Source: Fen-549 sp964636655
GTDB taxonomy: Bacteria > Actinomycetota > Thermoleophilia > Gaiellales > Gaiellaceae
Reading direction: 5' to 3'
DNA length: 32,701 nucleotides
Assembly: GCA_964636655.1 (NCBI GenBank)
Contig: CAZWTK010000020.1
Coordinates: 1 to 32,701 of the forward strand
Shown here: positions 22,291 to 30,134 of the stretch, piece by piece
How the letters are laid out: the number at the start of each line of letters is the position of its first letter
How positions within the stretch are numbered: the first letter of the stretch is position 1
The notes under the pieces: generated by a model
Seen by the model: only the letters and a program-made list of their open reading frames with translations
The model's database searches: none
What the model was told of the DNA's origin: nothing
Translations under genes and position numbers: made by a program

Positions 22291-22716
22291 ATGGCCAACA
22301 TCAACCGCGTCGTCCTCGTTGGCAACCTGACTCGCGATCCGGAGCTCCGCCAGACCCCAAGCGGAACGTCGGTCTGCAAGCTCCGAGTCGCCGTCAACAC
22401 GCGCCAGAAAGATTCGGCGACGGGTCAGTGGGGCGACAAGCCCAACTACTTCGACGTCACCGTCTGGGGCAACCAGGGCGAGAGCTGCGCGCAGTATCTG
22501 GCCAAGGGCCGGCCGGTCGCAATCGACGGCAGGCTCGACTGGCGCGAGTGGGATGCTCAGGATGGCACGAAGCGCCAGGCGGTCGAGATCATCGCCGAGA
22601 ACGTTCAGTTCCTCGGTAGCCGCGAGTCGAGCGGCGAAAGCTCCAGCTTTGTTCCCCAGGGCACGCCGGCTGCGAACGCCGACTTCGGCCCGGCCGACGA
22701 CGACATTCCGTTCTAG
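22291..22716 (+). CDS. ssb: Single-stranded DNA-binding protein
   Basis: A 141-residue SSB. The OB fold (about 1-108) reads NRVVLVGNLTRDPELRQTPSG, VCKLRVAVNTRQ, NYFDVTVWGNQGESCAQYLAKGRPVAIDGRLDWREWD, and AVEIIAENVQFLG. A short flexible linker leads to the acidic tip DDDIPF, the docking site for partner proteins. ATG at 22291 follows GGAGAAACC. It coats single-stranded DNA during replication, repair and recombination. The linker is short for an actinobacterial SSB. A LexA box immediately upstream suggests SOS control in addition to operon read-through. Confidence 0.97.
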   Translation: MANINRVVLVGNLTRDPELRQTPSGTSVCKLRVAVNTRQKDSATGQWGDKPNYFDVTVWGNQGESCAQYLAKGRPVAIDGRLDWREWDAQDGTKRQAVEIIAENVQFLGSRESSGESSSFVPQGTPAANADFGPADDDIPF

Positions 22717-22727
22717 AAGGAGACACC

Positions 22728-22985
22728 TTGGCCCAGCAGGACAAGAAGCGCAAGCGCATGAGCCCCAGCTCGATGCCGACCCGGCGCAGGGGATGCCATT
22801 TCTGTAAGGACCACGTCGAGGAGATCGACTGGAAGAACGCGGGCGCCCTTCGCCGCTACATGTCCGAGCGCGGCAAGATCCGAGCCCGGCGCATCACCGG
22901 CGTGTGCCGTCGCCACCAGCGGCAACTGGCGGTCGCGATCAAGCGAGCACGCGAGATGGCCCTTCTCCCCTACGTATCGGAATAA
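22728..22985 (+). CDS. rpsR: 30S ribosomal protein S18, zinc-binding form
   Basis: An 85-residue S18. A basic N-terminal tail leads to CHFCKDHVEEIDWKNAGALRRYMSERGKIRARRITGVCRRHQRQLAVAIKRAREMALLPY. C23, C26, C60 and H63 form the C+ (zinc-binding) site that many S18 proteins lack. The start is a TTG at 22728 with AAGGAG six bases upstream. It follows ssb by 11 bases and precedes rplI by 9. A zinc-free paralogue elsewhere, induced by zinc shortage, is common in actinobacteria. Confidence 0.97.
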   Translation: MAQQDKKRKRMSPSSMPTRRRGCHFCKDHVEEIDWKNAGALRRYMSERGKIRARRITGVCRRHQRQLAVAIKRAREMALLPYVSE

Positions 22986-22994
22986 GGAGCCGGA

Positions 22995-23600
22995 ATGGAA
23001 GTCATCCTTCTTCAGGACGTGGAGAAGATCGGGCTACGCGGCGACGTGGTCTCGGTGGCGCGGGGCTACGCGCGTAATTTCCTGATTCCGCGCCGGCTGG
23101 CCGAGCCGGCGACACCGGGCAAGGTCGAGGAGATACGAAAGCGAGACGCCCGTCGGGCGCTCCAAGAGGCGCGCAGCGCCGAGCAGGCCGAGGCGATCGC
23201 CGACAAGCTGCGCAAGACCGTACTCCGTTTCGAGGTCAAGGCGGGCCCTACCGGCGCGCTCTTCGGCTCCGTCACCCCCAGCGACATCGCCGACGAGATC
23301 TGGCGCACGCGCAAGATTCGCATCGATCGGCGCAAGATCGGGCTTTCCGATCCGCTCAAGCGTGTCGGTAGCTTCGCGGTGCCGATTCACATCTTCGAAG
23401 AGGTGAGCGTCGAGGTGAAGACGCTTGTCGTCCCCGAGGGCGGCGAGCTGACTCCCGAGCAAGAGGTGACCGTGGCGCCCGGCGAGCCGGTGAGCGAACC
23501 GGTCAGTGAGCCGGTGAACGAGGAGCCCGAGGCTACCGAAGTTGAGCCGAGCGAAGGCGAGCCGGCCGCGGACGACGAGTCTGCCGACTCCGAGAGCTGA
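22995..23600 (+). CDS. rplI: 50S ribosomal protein L9 with acidic C-terminal tail
   Basis: A 201-residue L9. The N domain (about 1-50) has VILLQDVEKIGLRGDVVSVARGYARNFLIPRRLA, the signature RNA-binding block. A long connecting helix follows, then a C domain (about 75-148: GALFGSVTPSDIADEIW, IDRRKIGLSDPLKRVGSFAVPIHI, VSVEVKTLVVPEG). The family normally ends near 148-150. Here ~50 extra residues follow, rich in Glu, Pro, Val, Ser and Ala, with a repeated VSEP unit. ATG at 22995 has GGAG upstream. Last gene of the operon; a hairpin follows. Confidence 0.96.
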   Translation: MEVILLQDVEKIGLRGDVVSVARGYARNFLIPRRLAEPATPGKVEEIRKRDARRALQEARSAEQAEAIADKLRKTVLRFEVKAGPTGALFGSVTPSDIADEIWRTRKIRIDRRKIGLSDPLKRVGSFAVPIHIFEEVSVEVKTLVVPEGGELTPEQEVTVAPGEPVSEPVSEPVNEEPEATEVEPSEGEPAADDESADSES

Positions 23601-23613
23601 GTTTCTACTCGTG

Positions 23614-23632
23614 CGGCTCTCCGCGAGAGCCG
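23614..23632. terminator. Hairpin after rplI, before convergent plsY
   Basis: CGGCTCTC, loop CGC, GAGAGCCG: a perfect 8-bp stem 13 bases after the rplI stop and 11 bases from the plsY stop. No U-run on either side; probably a shared terminator. Confidence 0.5.
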
Positions 23633-23643
23633 GAGCCGCGCCG

Positions 23644-24282
23644 CTACCTGCTGTGAGCCTGCGCCGATCCGACGGCTTTGCGCCGCCGCCTGTGCCAGAG
23701 CTGGAAGCGGTGCTCCTCGCCGCGAGCGAGGCGCACGATGTTTGTGCGATGTAACCAGATGATGGCCAGAGCGCCGGCGCCCATAAAGATGACCACCGAA
23801 AGATCCTGCCCCAGCAGGAGCGCGCTGGGAGCAAGCGAGACGGCCGCCAGAATCGAGGCGAGCGACGCGTAGCGTCCGGCGAGGAAGACCAGCGCCCACA
23901 CTGCCAGGCCCACCACGGCGACTAACGGAGCGATGCCGATCACCGCGCCGCCGCAGGTTGCGACCATCTTGCCGCCGCGGCGAAAACGCATGAACAGCGG
24001 GCGCCAGTGCCCGAGCATCGCGGCCGCTCCGGCCAGCACGGCCACGAGCGAGCCGTGGGTAAGCGAGGCGACCAGAGCCGGAGCAAAGCCCTTCAGCACG
24101 TCGAAGAGCACGACCGTAAGGCCGAAGCGGGCACCGAAACAACGCCAGACGTTGGTACCACCGATGTTGCCGCTGCCGAGGCTACGGATGTCCTGACCGC
24201 GCAGCAGGCGCACGAGCCAGTAGCCGAAGGGGATACTGCCGGAGAGATAACCGGCCAGTACGAACAGCAGCGCAGTACCCAT
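23644..24282 (-). CDS. plsY: Glycerol-3-phosphate acyltransferase PlsY
   Basis: A 212-residue membrane acyltransferase that moves an acyl group from acyl-phosphate to glycerol-3-phosphate, the first step of phospholipid synthesis. PlsY blocks are present: GYLSGSIPFGYWLVRLLRGQDIRSLGSGNIGGTNVWR (about 11-47), a Gly-rich GHWRPLFMRFRRGGKMVAT phosphate loop near 90-110, and a third block ending WLHRTNIVRL. About five hydrophobic segments. ATG at 24282 is preferred; a GTG two codons earlier is possible, and the much longer upstream frame is non-coding. The C-terminal ~25 residues are very basic. It converges on rplI. Confidence 0.95.
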   Translation of the reverse strand: MGTALLFVLAGYLSGSIPFGYWLVRLLRGQDIRSLGSGNIGGTNVWRCFGARFGLTVVLFDVLKGFAPALVASLTHGSLVAVLAGAAAMLGHWRPLFMRFRRGGKMVATCGGAVIGIAPLVAVVGLAVWALVFLAGRYASLASILAAVSLAPSALLLGQDLSVVIFMGAGALAIIWLHRTNIVRLARGEEHRFQLWHRRRRKAVGSAQAHSR

Positions 24283-24420
24283 GTTCACCTGGCTCTCGTG
24301 TCGAGGTAGGTCGCTTTCATCGGCCGAGTACGAGCAACTGCGTGGTGGCACCGCAGTGCTTCGGACCAGATTTGAGCATAGCGCCGCGGCAATACATGCG
24401 AGCGGCAAGCCGGCCGTGCT

Positions 24421-24960
24421 ATGACTCTGGCCGTGCACTGGCCTCGATCTACAGCCAAACCGGCGAGTATCGACGCGCCTTCTTCGCCAAAACAACGCCC
24501 GCAGGCGACCTCGAGCAAGCGAAGCGAACACCGGCGCGAGCTCGTGCTACTCGGACTCGTGTTGCTCGGGATAGCCGTCTTCTTCACCGGCTACGCGACG
24601 GGCCAGCACGACTACACCTTCCGCACCAGCTGGTACACGCCGCTGCGAGGGACGAGCTTGGCGCCGAAGACCTTTGGCAGCGTGCAGGGAGGGCCCATGG
24701 ACCCGGGCGGCAACACGCCGCTTCTCGTGACGGTACGCGGCCTTCGTATCCTGCCCGCCAACGAGCACTACGCTCTCTACGTGGTCGATGCCAAGCACGA
24801 GTCGTCGCGCTGCGGCATTTTCTCGGTCGGCGAGGGCACAACGCAGGTCGAGCTGAGCTACCCGGGACTGCCGAAGGAGCCGCACGGCTGGAAGATCGAG
24901 CGCGAGCGCAGCGGCACAACCGGCTCCGGCGAGATCGTCGCCCAAACTGCCTGGCGCTAA
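24421..24960 (+). CDS. Single-pass membrane protein with RskA-like extracytoplasmic domain, unknown function
   Basis: A 179-residue protein: a cytosolic basic segment (about 1-40), one membrane helix (about 41-60, LVLLGLVLLGIAVFFTGYATG), then an outer domain. That domain has VTVRGLRILPANEHYALYVVDAKHESSRCGIF and LSYPGLPKEPHGWKIERER, which recalls the beta-sandwich of anti-sigma-K (RskA) proteins. No anti-sigma N-terminal domain and no sigma gene are adjacent, so function is not assigned. Start ATG at 24421; earlier starts are possible. It diverges from plsY and converges on thyX with 12 bases between stops. Confidence 0.7.
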   Translation: MTLAVHWPRSTAKPASIDAPSSPKQRPQATSSKRSEHRRELVLLGLVLLGIAVFFTGYATGQHDYTFRTSWYTPLRGTSLAPKTFGSVQGGPMDPGGNTPLLVTVRGLRILPANEHYALYVVDAKHESSRCGIFSVGEGTTQVELSYPGLPKEPHGWKIERERSGTTGSGEIVAQTAWR

Positions 24961-24972
24961 CGGCGCCGGAGC

Positions 24973-25674
24973 TTACGGTGGAGTGCGCCCCGCCGAGACG
25001 AAGGCGGCGTGAGTAAGCGGCATTCGCTCGGCGAACAGGCCCTCTATCGCCTCGGCGTAGCGCCTGATCTCGCGCTGCGCGGCCTCGGCGTTTCTGAGCG
25101 AGAGGAAGTTCATCAACGCGCGGGCGTTTACCGTCCAGTAGAACTCGGTGTAGGCGGCGACGGGTAGCACCGTGCGCGCCAGTTCGCGTGCGATTCCGGC
25201 CTCGATCAGCTGGTCGTAGACCGCGTACGAGGCCCTGTTCGCCTTCTCGATCTCGGCCCGCGCCGTCGCGGCCAACTCCGGTTCGACCGGCTCGAAGGAG
25301 TATGAGCCAGGCTTTCCGACCTGTTGGCGCACGTCCTCGAGAGCGGGGATGTAGAACTCGTCGTTCGCACGTGTGTAGCGCATGCTGAACTCGTTGAACG
25401 ACGACCAGCGGTGCCTGATCCACTCGCGCATGACGAAGATGGGGCAGCGCACGTGGAAGCGAAAGGAGTTGTGCTCGAAGGGCGTCCCGTGCCTGTTGCG
25501 CAACAGGAACCCGATCAGGCCCTCGTCCTCGGACTCCATCTCCTGCTTGCGACGGGCGAAGCTGACGCGGGCCGCGTTGACCACCGATAGATCGCTCGCC
25601 ATCGCGTCATCGAGTCGAACGAAGCCGTGGTCGAGAACGGGAATCGAGTCGTCGGGAACCTTTGGCTTGGTCAC
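24973..25674 (-). CDS. thyX: Flavin-dependent thymidylate synthase ThyX
   Basis: A 233-residue FAD-dependent enzyme that methylates dUMP to dTMP using methylenetetrahydrofolate and NADPH. The family motif RHRxxSxNExSxR is complete at about 87-99 (RHRWSSFNEFSMR), followed by YTRANDEFYIPA. Also visible are RHGTPFEHNSFRFHVRCPIFV before it, and the late block ELARTVLPVAAYTEFYWTVNARALMNFLSLR. Length is normal. ATG at 25674. No thyA or dfrA is adjacent. The neighbour downstream on this strand is plsY, beyond the convergent membrane protein. Confidence 0.97.
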   Translation of the reverse strand: MTKPKVPDDSIPVLDHGFVRLDDAMASDLSVVNAARVSFARRKQEMESEDEGLIGFLLRNRHGTPFEHNSFRFHVRCPIFVMREWIRHRWSSFNEFSMRYTRANDEFYIPALEDVRQQVGKPGSYSFEPVEPELAATARAEIEKANRASYAVYDQLIEAGIARELARTVLPVAAYTEFYWTVNARALMNFLSLRNAEAAQREIRRYAEAIEGLFAERMPLTHAAFVSAGRTPP

Positions 25675-25803
25675 GGAGGCAGTCTAGAGGGACTAGTGGA
25701 TGGCGCCTGCGACAGGCGCAGCAGACAACGGCCAGGCGCGAGGACGAGATACGAGCGGGCCGAGCCCGCTACGGGGTAGTTCGAAGCGGCGTCGCTCGAG
25801 CGA

Positions 25804-26799
25804 TCAGGCCGTCCCTCCCTGCATGCCGATTCGAGTTCTCGGATCGATGAGGACGTAGATGATGTCGACGATGAAGTTGGCGATCAGGACCCCGATGATG
25901 ATGAACAGGAAGATCCCCTGAATCACGAAGTAGTCCTTGGTCGAGATCGCCCTGAAGATCTGAGATCCGAGACCGGGGTACGAGAAGACGATCTCGGTGA
26001 CCAGAGCTCCCGCGAGTACCGCTCCGATCTGAAGCGCGAGCCCGGTGATCTGCGGCAGCATCGCGTTTCTGAACGCGTACTTGCGCACCAGTCGCCTCGG
26101 CGCTCCGAGCGCCTCGAGGTAGTGCGAGTAGTCCGACTCCAGCTCGTAGATGATCATGTTCCTCATCCCGATAGCCCAGCCGCCGAAGGCCACCAGGAAG
26201 AGCGACAGGAAGGGCAGAAACCAGTGGTAGAGGAGGTTGACGATGAAGCCGATATTCCAACCTTGAATAAGCGTCGGGTCATACCCGAAGCCAATCGGGA
26301 ACAGTCTCCAGATGAAGGCAAACAACCAGGCGATCACCATTGCGAACCACAAGTAAGGAGTCGCGGTGAGGGCGTAGGAGACGGGAAGAACCGTGTTGTC
26401 GAACGATTTCCGGCGTGCCGCCATCGCGCCCACCTTGTTGCCTGCGTACCAGCTGAGCAGGATGGCCGGAATCAGCAGCCCGAGCGTGTAGGGAGCCGAG
26501 CGCCCGATGAGCGTGGTGACCGGCGTCGGGAAGTTCATGATGCTGATCCCGAGATCGCCGTGGAAGAGCGAGACCCAGAAGTAGTAGTACTGCTTCCAGA
26601 GCGGAAGATCGGTCCGAAACGCCTTCGCGAACTGCTTGTACAGCTGGTCATAGGTGTGTTGATCTCGGATCGCTATGTTGGCGAGGAGGGACCTGATCGG
26701 ATCGCCCGGCATCAGGTGCGGAATCGCCCAATCGATCGTCACCGCGGCGAAAAACGTCACGCCGTAGGTGAACAGCTTCCTTGCTAAGTAACGTCTCAC
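25804..26799 (-). CDS. ABC transporter permease, DppB/OppB family
   Basis: A 331-residue inner-membrane permease. The N-terminal stretch RRYLARKLFTYGVTFFAAVTIDWAIPHLMPGDP is the conserved DppB opening (helix 1 plus LMPGDP). The inner-membrane core has WFAMVIAWLFAF, WAIGMRNMIIYELESDYSHYLEALGAPRRLVRKYAFRNAMLPQITGL (the EAA loop contacting the ATPase), and a final GLGSQIFRAISTKDYFVIQGIFL with IDPRTRIG at the end. About six helices. GTG at 26799 follows AGGAGACATC. The usual DppC, ATPase and solute-binding partners are absent on both sides, so it appears orphaned in this window. Confidence 0.93.
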   Translation of the reverse strand: MRRYLARKLFTYGVTFFAAVTIDWAIPHLMPGDPIRSLLANIAIRDQHTYDQLYKQFAKAFRTDLPLWKQYYYFWVSLFHGDLGISIMNFPTPVTTLIGRSAPYTLGLLIPAILLSWYAGNKVGAMAARRKSFDNTVLPVSYALTATPYLWFAMVIAWLFAFIWRLFPIGFGYDPTLIQGWNIGFIVNLLYHWFLPFLSLFLVAFGGWAIGMRNMIIYELESDYSHYLEALGAPRRLVRKYAFRNAMLPQITGLALQIGAVLAGALVTEIVFSYPGLGSQIFRAISTKDYFVIQGIFLFIIIGVLIANFIVDIIYVLIDPRTRIGMQGGTA

Positions 26800-26880
26800 G
26801 ATGTCTCCTGAGTTGTCGAAGGCTCAGTCTTTGACAAGCCGGCAACCCGGAACACCGCCGGTACGCAAACGGACGTTAAA

Positions 26881-26909
26881 GCGGGACTTTATGGAATGAA
26901 TAAAGCCGC
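26881..26909 (-). terminator. Likely terminator of the class II DAHP synthase gene
   Basis: GCGG(GA)CTTTAT, a seven-base loop, ATAAAGCCGC: a 10-bp stem with a two-base bulge, lying between the DAHP synthase stop (27002) and the permease start. On the minus strand the stem is followed by TTTAACG. It could instead be an operator for the permease gene. Confidence 0.45.
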
Positions 26910-27001
26910 GCGGATCATTGGGCCTCTCCCACCGAATCCCGGCTCGAGCTCGCGCGTCGATCAACACGCGCTGCGCTCGAGGACTGGTTAGGAGCCGGAA
27001 G

Positions 27002-28339
27002 CTAGCGCCTCATCAACTCGGCGATATGGAAGGCCAGATCGAGCGATTGGCGCGCATTCAGGCGCGGATCGCAAAGCGTCTGGTAAGCCTCTTCGAGCTT
27101 CTCTTCCGACAGTTTCTCGCCGCCTCCGAGGCACTCGGTCACATCGCCGCCGGTGATCTCCAGATGGACGCCGCCCGGCCAAGTGCCCGCTGCGGCGTGG
27201 GCGGCGAAGAAGCCCTCGATCTCGGCCACGATGTCGCCGAAGCGACGCGTCTTGCGGCCGCTCTCGGTCGTGAAGGTATTGGCGTGCATCGGGTCGCAGA
27301 TCCAGACGACCGGGTGACCGGAGTCGCGCACGGCGGCCAGGAGCGGGCGCAGATCCTGCTCGATCTCCGCGGCGCCCATGCGCGTGATCAGTGTGAGCCG
27401 GCCGGGGATCCTCTCGGGATTCAGACGCTCGCAGAGCTCGAGCACCTGCTCGGAGGTTGCGCCGGGGCCCAGCTTGACGCCGACCGGGTTGTGCACCCCG
27501 GAGAAGAACTCGACATGGGCCCCATCCGGCTGGCGCGTGCGCTCGCCGATCCAGAGCAGGTGCGCAGAACAGTCGTACCAGTCGCCGGTGAGAGAGTCGC
27601 GGCGGGTGAGCGCCTCCTCGTAGTCGAGCAGCAGGCCCTCATGACAGGTCCAGATATCGACCTGGTGAAAGGTGGAGTTGTGCATGTCGACGCCGCAGGC
27701 GGCCATGAAGGCCAGCGCCCGGTCGATCTCGCTGGCGATCTGCTCGTAGCGCCGGCCCTCGGGCGCAGCGGCGACGAACTCCTGGTTCCAGACGTGCACC
27801 TGCGAGAGATCGGCGAAGCCTCCCTTGGTGAAAGCGCGCAGCAGGTTGAGCGTCGAGGCGGCCTGGTTGTAGGCCCTGAGCATGCGGGTCGGATCGGGAA
27901 CACGCGCCTCGGCCGTCTCTTCTTCACTGTTGACCATGTGGCCGCGAAAGGAGGGGATCTCGAGATCGCCGATCTTCTCGGTCGCCGAAGAGCGCGGCTT
28001 CATGAACTGACCCGCCATGCGCCCCATGCGCACCACCGGAACGCTGGCCGCGTAGGTCATGACGGCCGACATCTGCAGAATCACCTTCAGGCGCTCGCGA
28101 ATCGCGATCGCCGAGTGCTCGTGGAAGGACTCCGCGCAGTCGCCGGCCTGCAGGCAGAAGGCCTTGCCGACGGCAACTTGAGCGAGCGCTTCCCGCAGGC
28201 GGCGGGCCTCCCCCGCAAACACGAGCGGCGGCTGGGAGCGCACCTCTTCGACGACCTCGTCTGCGAGCTCGCGGCTTGGCCAGTCCGGCTGCTGTGCCGT
28301 CGGGAATTCGCGCCAGGATGAGGGTTGCCAGGTCGCCAT
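27002..28339 (-). CDS. 3-deoxy-D-arabino-heptulosonate 7-phosphate synthase, class II
   Basis: A 445-residue plant/actinobacterial-type DAHP synthase, condensing phosphoenolpyruvate with erythrose 4-phosphate at the entry to the shikimate pathway. Class II landmarks: FCLQAGDCAESF with the metal-binding C68, RMGRMAGQFMKPRS, SFRGHMVNS, the phosphate-site region GEEALTRR-like DYEEALTRRDSLTG, SSAHLLWIGERTRQ, GVKLGPGATSE, CDPMHANT (metal His), GVHLEITGGDVTECLGG (metal Glu) and CDPRLNARQ with D424. ATG at 28339. It diverges from a sugar kinase gene with 86 bases between. Feedback control by aromatic amino acids is typical but not readable here. Confidence 0.96.
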   Translation of the reverse strand: MATWQPSSWREFPTAQQPDWPSRELADEVVEEVRSQPPLVFAGEARRLREALAQVAVGKAFCLQAGDCAESFHEHSAIAIRERLKVILQMSAVMTYAASVPVVRMGRMAGQFMKPRSSATEKIGDLEIPSFRGHMVNSEEETAEARVPDPTRMLRAYNQAASTLNLLRAFTKGGFADLSQVHVWNQEFVAAAPEGRRYEQIASEIDRALAFMAACGVDMHNSTFHQVDIWTCHEGLLLDYEEALTRRDSLTGDWYDCSAHLLWIGERTRQPDGAHVEFFSGVHNPVGVKLGPGATSEQVLELCERLNPERIPGRLTLITRMGAAEIEQDLRPLLAAVRDSGHPVVWICDPMHANTFTTESGRKTRRFGDIVAEIEGFFAAHAAAGTWPGGVHLEITGGDVTECLGGGEKLSEEKLEEAYQTLCDPRLNARQSLDLAFHIAELMRR

Positions 28340-28425
28340 GCCCTAATACGTTACTCGCGGGCGCCGTTCCTCGGAGCGCGCGTTCGCGTCGTGCGCGGAG
28401 CGAGGCGACGATAGGCTTGGGGCCT

Positions 28426-29364
28426 ATGGCCCTGACAGTCGTCGGCTCCGTCGCATTCGACAGCGTCACAACCCCCTTTGGCGAGCGCGAGCGCATGCTC
28501 GGCGGCTCGGCCGTGCACTTCGCCCTCGCCGCCAGCTTCTTCACCCGGGTACGCCTGGTGGGAGTCGTCGGCGGCGATTTCGGCGACGGCGAGCGGGAGG
28601 TGCTGGAAGGACGTGGCATCGACATCCAGGATCTGGAGGTAGTGGCGGAGGGTAAGACTTTTTTCTGGCGCGGGCGCTACGACTTCGACCTGAACACGGC
28701 GAAGACGCTCGAGACGCAGCTGAACGTCTTCGCCGCCTTCGAGCCCAAGCTTTCCGAGTCCTCGCGCTCTTCCGAGGCGCTCTTCCTGGCCAACATCCAG
28801 CCCGATCTGCAGCGCCGAGTGCGCGAGCAGTGCCACGCGGCTTCGTTCGCAGCGCTCGACTCGATGAACTACTGGATCGAGAACGCGCGTGACTCGCTGA
28901 TCGAGGCAATCGAGCTCGTCGACGCCGTGCTGCTCAACGACGCCGAGGTGCGCCAGCTCACGGGCGAGCCCAATCTCAGCCTCGCAGCCAGAAGAATTCG
29001 CGAGTTGGGCCCCGGCCTGGTCGTGACCAAGCAGGGCGAGTTCGGCGCCGCCCTGTTCAGTGAGGACGGGTTCTTCTCGCTGCCCGCCTATCCGCTCGAG
29101 AGCGTCTCGGATCCAACCGGCGCCGGTGACACGTTCGCCGGCGGCTTCGTCGGCTTTCTCGCCGCTCATGCGGGAAACCCCATGACCGACGAGCTGGTAA
29201 GAGCGGCGATGGTCTACGGCGCGACGCTGGCCTCCTTCAACGTCGAGGAGTTCGGCACCGAGCGCGTCGCCCGCCTGACCTTCCCCGAGATCGAGCGGCG
29301 CTTCAGCGAGCTCAGACGCATGACGCAGTTCGAGCACGTGGGCTTGCCGCCGCTCGCGGGCTGA
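28426..29364 (+). CDS. PfkB-family carbohydrate/nucleoside kinase
   Basis: A 312-residue ribokinase-like kinase. The N terminus TVVGSVAFDSVTTPFG and GGSAVHFALAASFF holds the substrate end; VGVVGGDFG follows. The ATP/anion-hole signature DPTGAGDTFAGGFVGFL contains the catalytic base D235. Substrate could be a sugar or a nucleoside; the region 78-100 (FFWRGRYDFDLNTAKTLETQ) does not match fructokinase or ribokinase types that I know. ATG at 28426 is chosen because upstream frame to 28276 lies inside the divergent DAHP synthase gene and promoter. A long C-terminal helix ends the protein. Confidence 0.9.
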   Translation: MALTVVGSVAFDSVTTPFGERERMLGGSAVHFALAASFFTRVRLVGVVGGDFGDGEREVLEGRGIDIQDLEVVAEGKTFFWRGRYDFDLNTAKTLETQLNVFAAFEPKLSESSRSSEALFLANIQPDLQRRVREQCHAASFAALDSMNYWIENARDSLIEAIELVDAVLLNDAEVRQLTGEPNLSLAARRIRELGPGLVVTKQGEFGAALFSEDGFFSLPAYPLESVSDPTGAGDTFAGGFVGFLAAHAGNPMTDELVRAAMVYGATLASFNVEEFGTERVARLTFPEIERRFSELRRMTQFEHVGLPPLAG

Positions 29365-29571
29365 ACGCCTGACGCGCCAGCGCTCCGGCCTCGTGAAGCA
29401 AGGAGTACCGGCGCCGGAGAAGTCCGCCGCACCTGTCTGTGCGGTATCGACCGCGCGCCGATCTGTAGAAGCCTCTTTCCCCGGCAGGGTTCGTTTTTGC
29501 AGCGTTCGGGAAGCAGGTTTTCTTCTTCGGACGTTCAGGAAACAACCGTTTTAGCCGATTACACAAACGAC

Positions 29572-29802
29572 ATGACGCTCAAAGAACTCGACTCCCGCAG
29601 CGGCGACCGGATGGAGGTCTCGCTCCTTTGGAGCCCGGAATCCGGGCAGCTCGCCGTCGTCGTCGTCGACGAGGCGGCCGGCGAGGAGTTCGCCATGGAG
29701 GTCGAACCGAGCGAGGCGATGGAGGTCTTCCGCCATCCCTTCGCCTACGCCGATACGCGCCGTCTAGAGTTCCGCCGCCCGTTGGTCTCTCAGGCCGCCT
29801 GA
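29572..29802 (+). CDS. Small conserved-looking protein, unknown function
   Basis: 76 residues from an ATG at 29572. The core VSLLWSPESGQLAVVVVDEAAGEEFAMEVEP has an alternating beta pattern with acidic loops, ending in EAMEVFRHPFAYADTRR. This resembles short actinobacterial unknowns ending in 'ALDVFxHPFAYA', but I cannot give a function. There is no ribosome-binding site before the ATG, and leaderless translation is possible. The frame also extends upstream to 29497. The ~205-base gap before it (29365-29571) shows only a short hairpin and an imperfect repeat. Confidence 0.65.
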   Translation: MTLKELDSRSGDRMEVSLLWSPESGQLAVVVVDEAAGEEFAMEVEPSEAMEVFRHPFAYADTRRLEFRRPLVSQAA

Positions 29803-29924
29803 AACTCCGCACGAGCCAGCCGGACCGGTTTGTCGAGGGAGGCGAGCGTTGCGCTGTTTCGCGCGACTTCACCGAGCTCGCGAGCAGACCCTGGACGAAG
29901 TAGCACTGGAAGGCGAAGAAGACG

Positions 29925-30134
29925 GTGAGCGACACCAGCAGTGAGATGAAAGCCGCCAGCGCAGCGTCGATTCGCTGGACATACACGACGGTGCTCAACA
30001 TCGTCTTCGCCGCGGTCGCGATCGCCTTCATCTGGCGATTCCTGCGCACGGGTGGCGCGGGGATGCTGCACACGATGAACCGGCCGATGGAAAACATGGA
30101 CGACCGGCCGGCGGAACACCGGCACTCTCACTAG
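29925..30134 (+). CDS. Small single-pass membrane protein, unknown function
   Basis: 69 residues from a GTG at 29925 (an ATG at 29946 would give a shorter form). One membrane helix at about 20-41 (TTVLNIVFAAVAIAFIWRFLR), then GGAGMLHTMNRPMENMDDRP and a His-rich end (HRHSH) that could bind metal. No family recognised. Its stop codon shares the CTAG tetramer with the stop of the convergent membrane protein gene. Confidence 0.55.
   Translation: MSDTSSEMKAASAASIRWTYTTVLNIVFAAVAIAFIWRFLRTGGAGMLHTMNRPMENMDDRPAEHRHSH

Noticed and set aside
26918..28321. 467-codon plus-strand frame opposite the DAHP synthase
   Set aside because: Antisense to a full-length class II DAHP synthase with all metal ligands.
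28351..29337. 328-codon minus-strand frame opposite the PfkB kinase
   Set aside because: Antisense shadow of a gene with an intact kinase signature; composition is typical of reversed GC-rich coding DNA.
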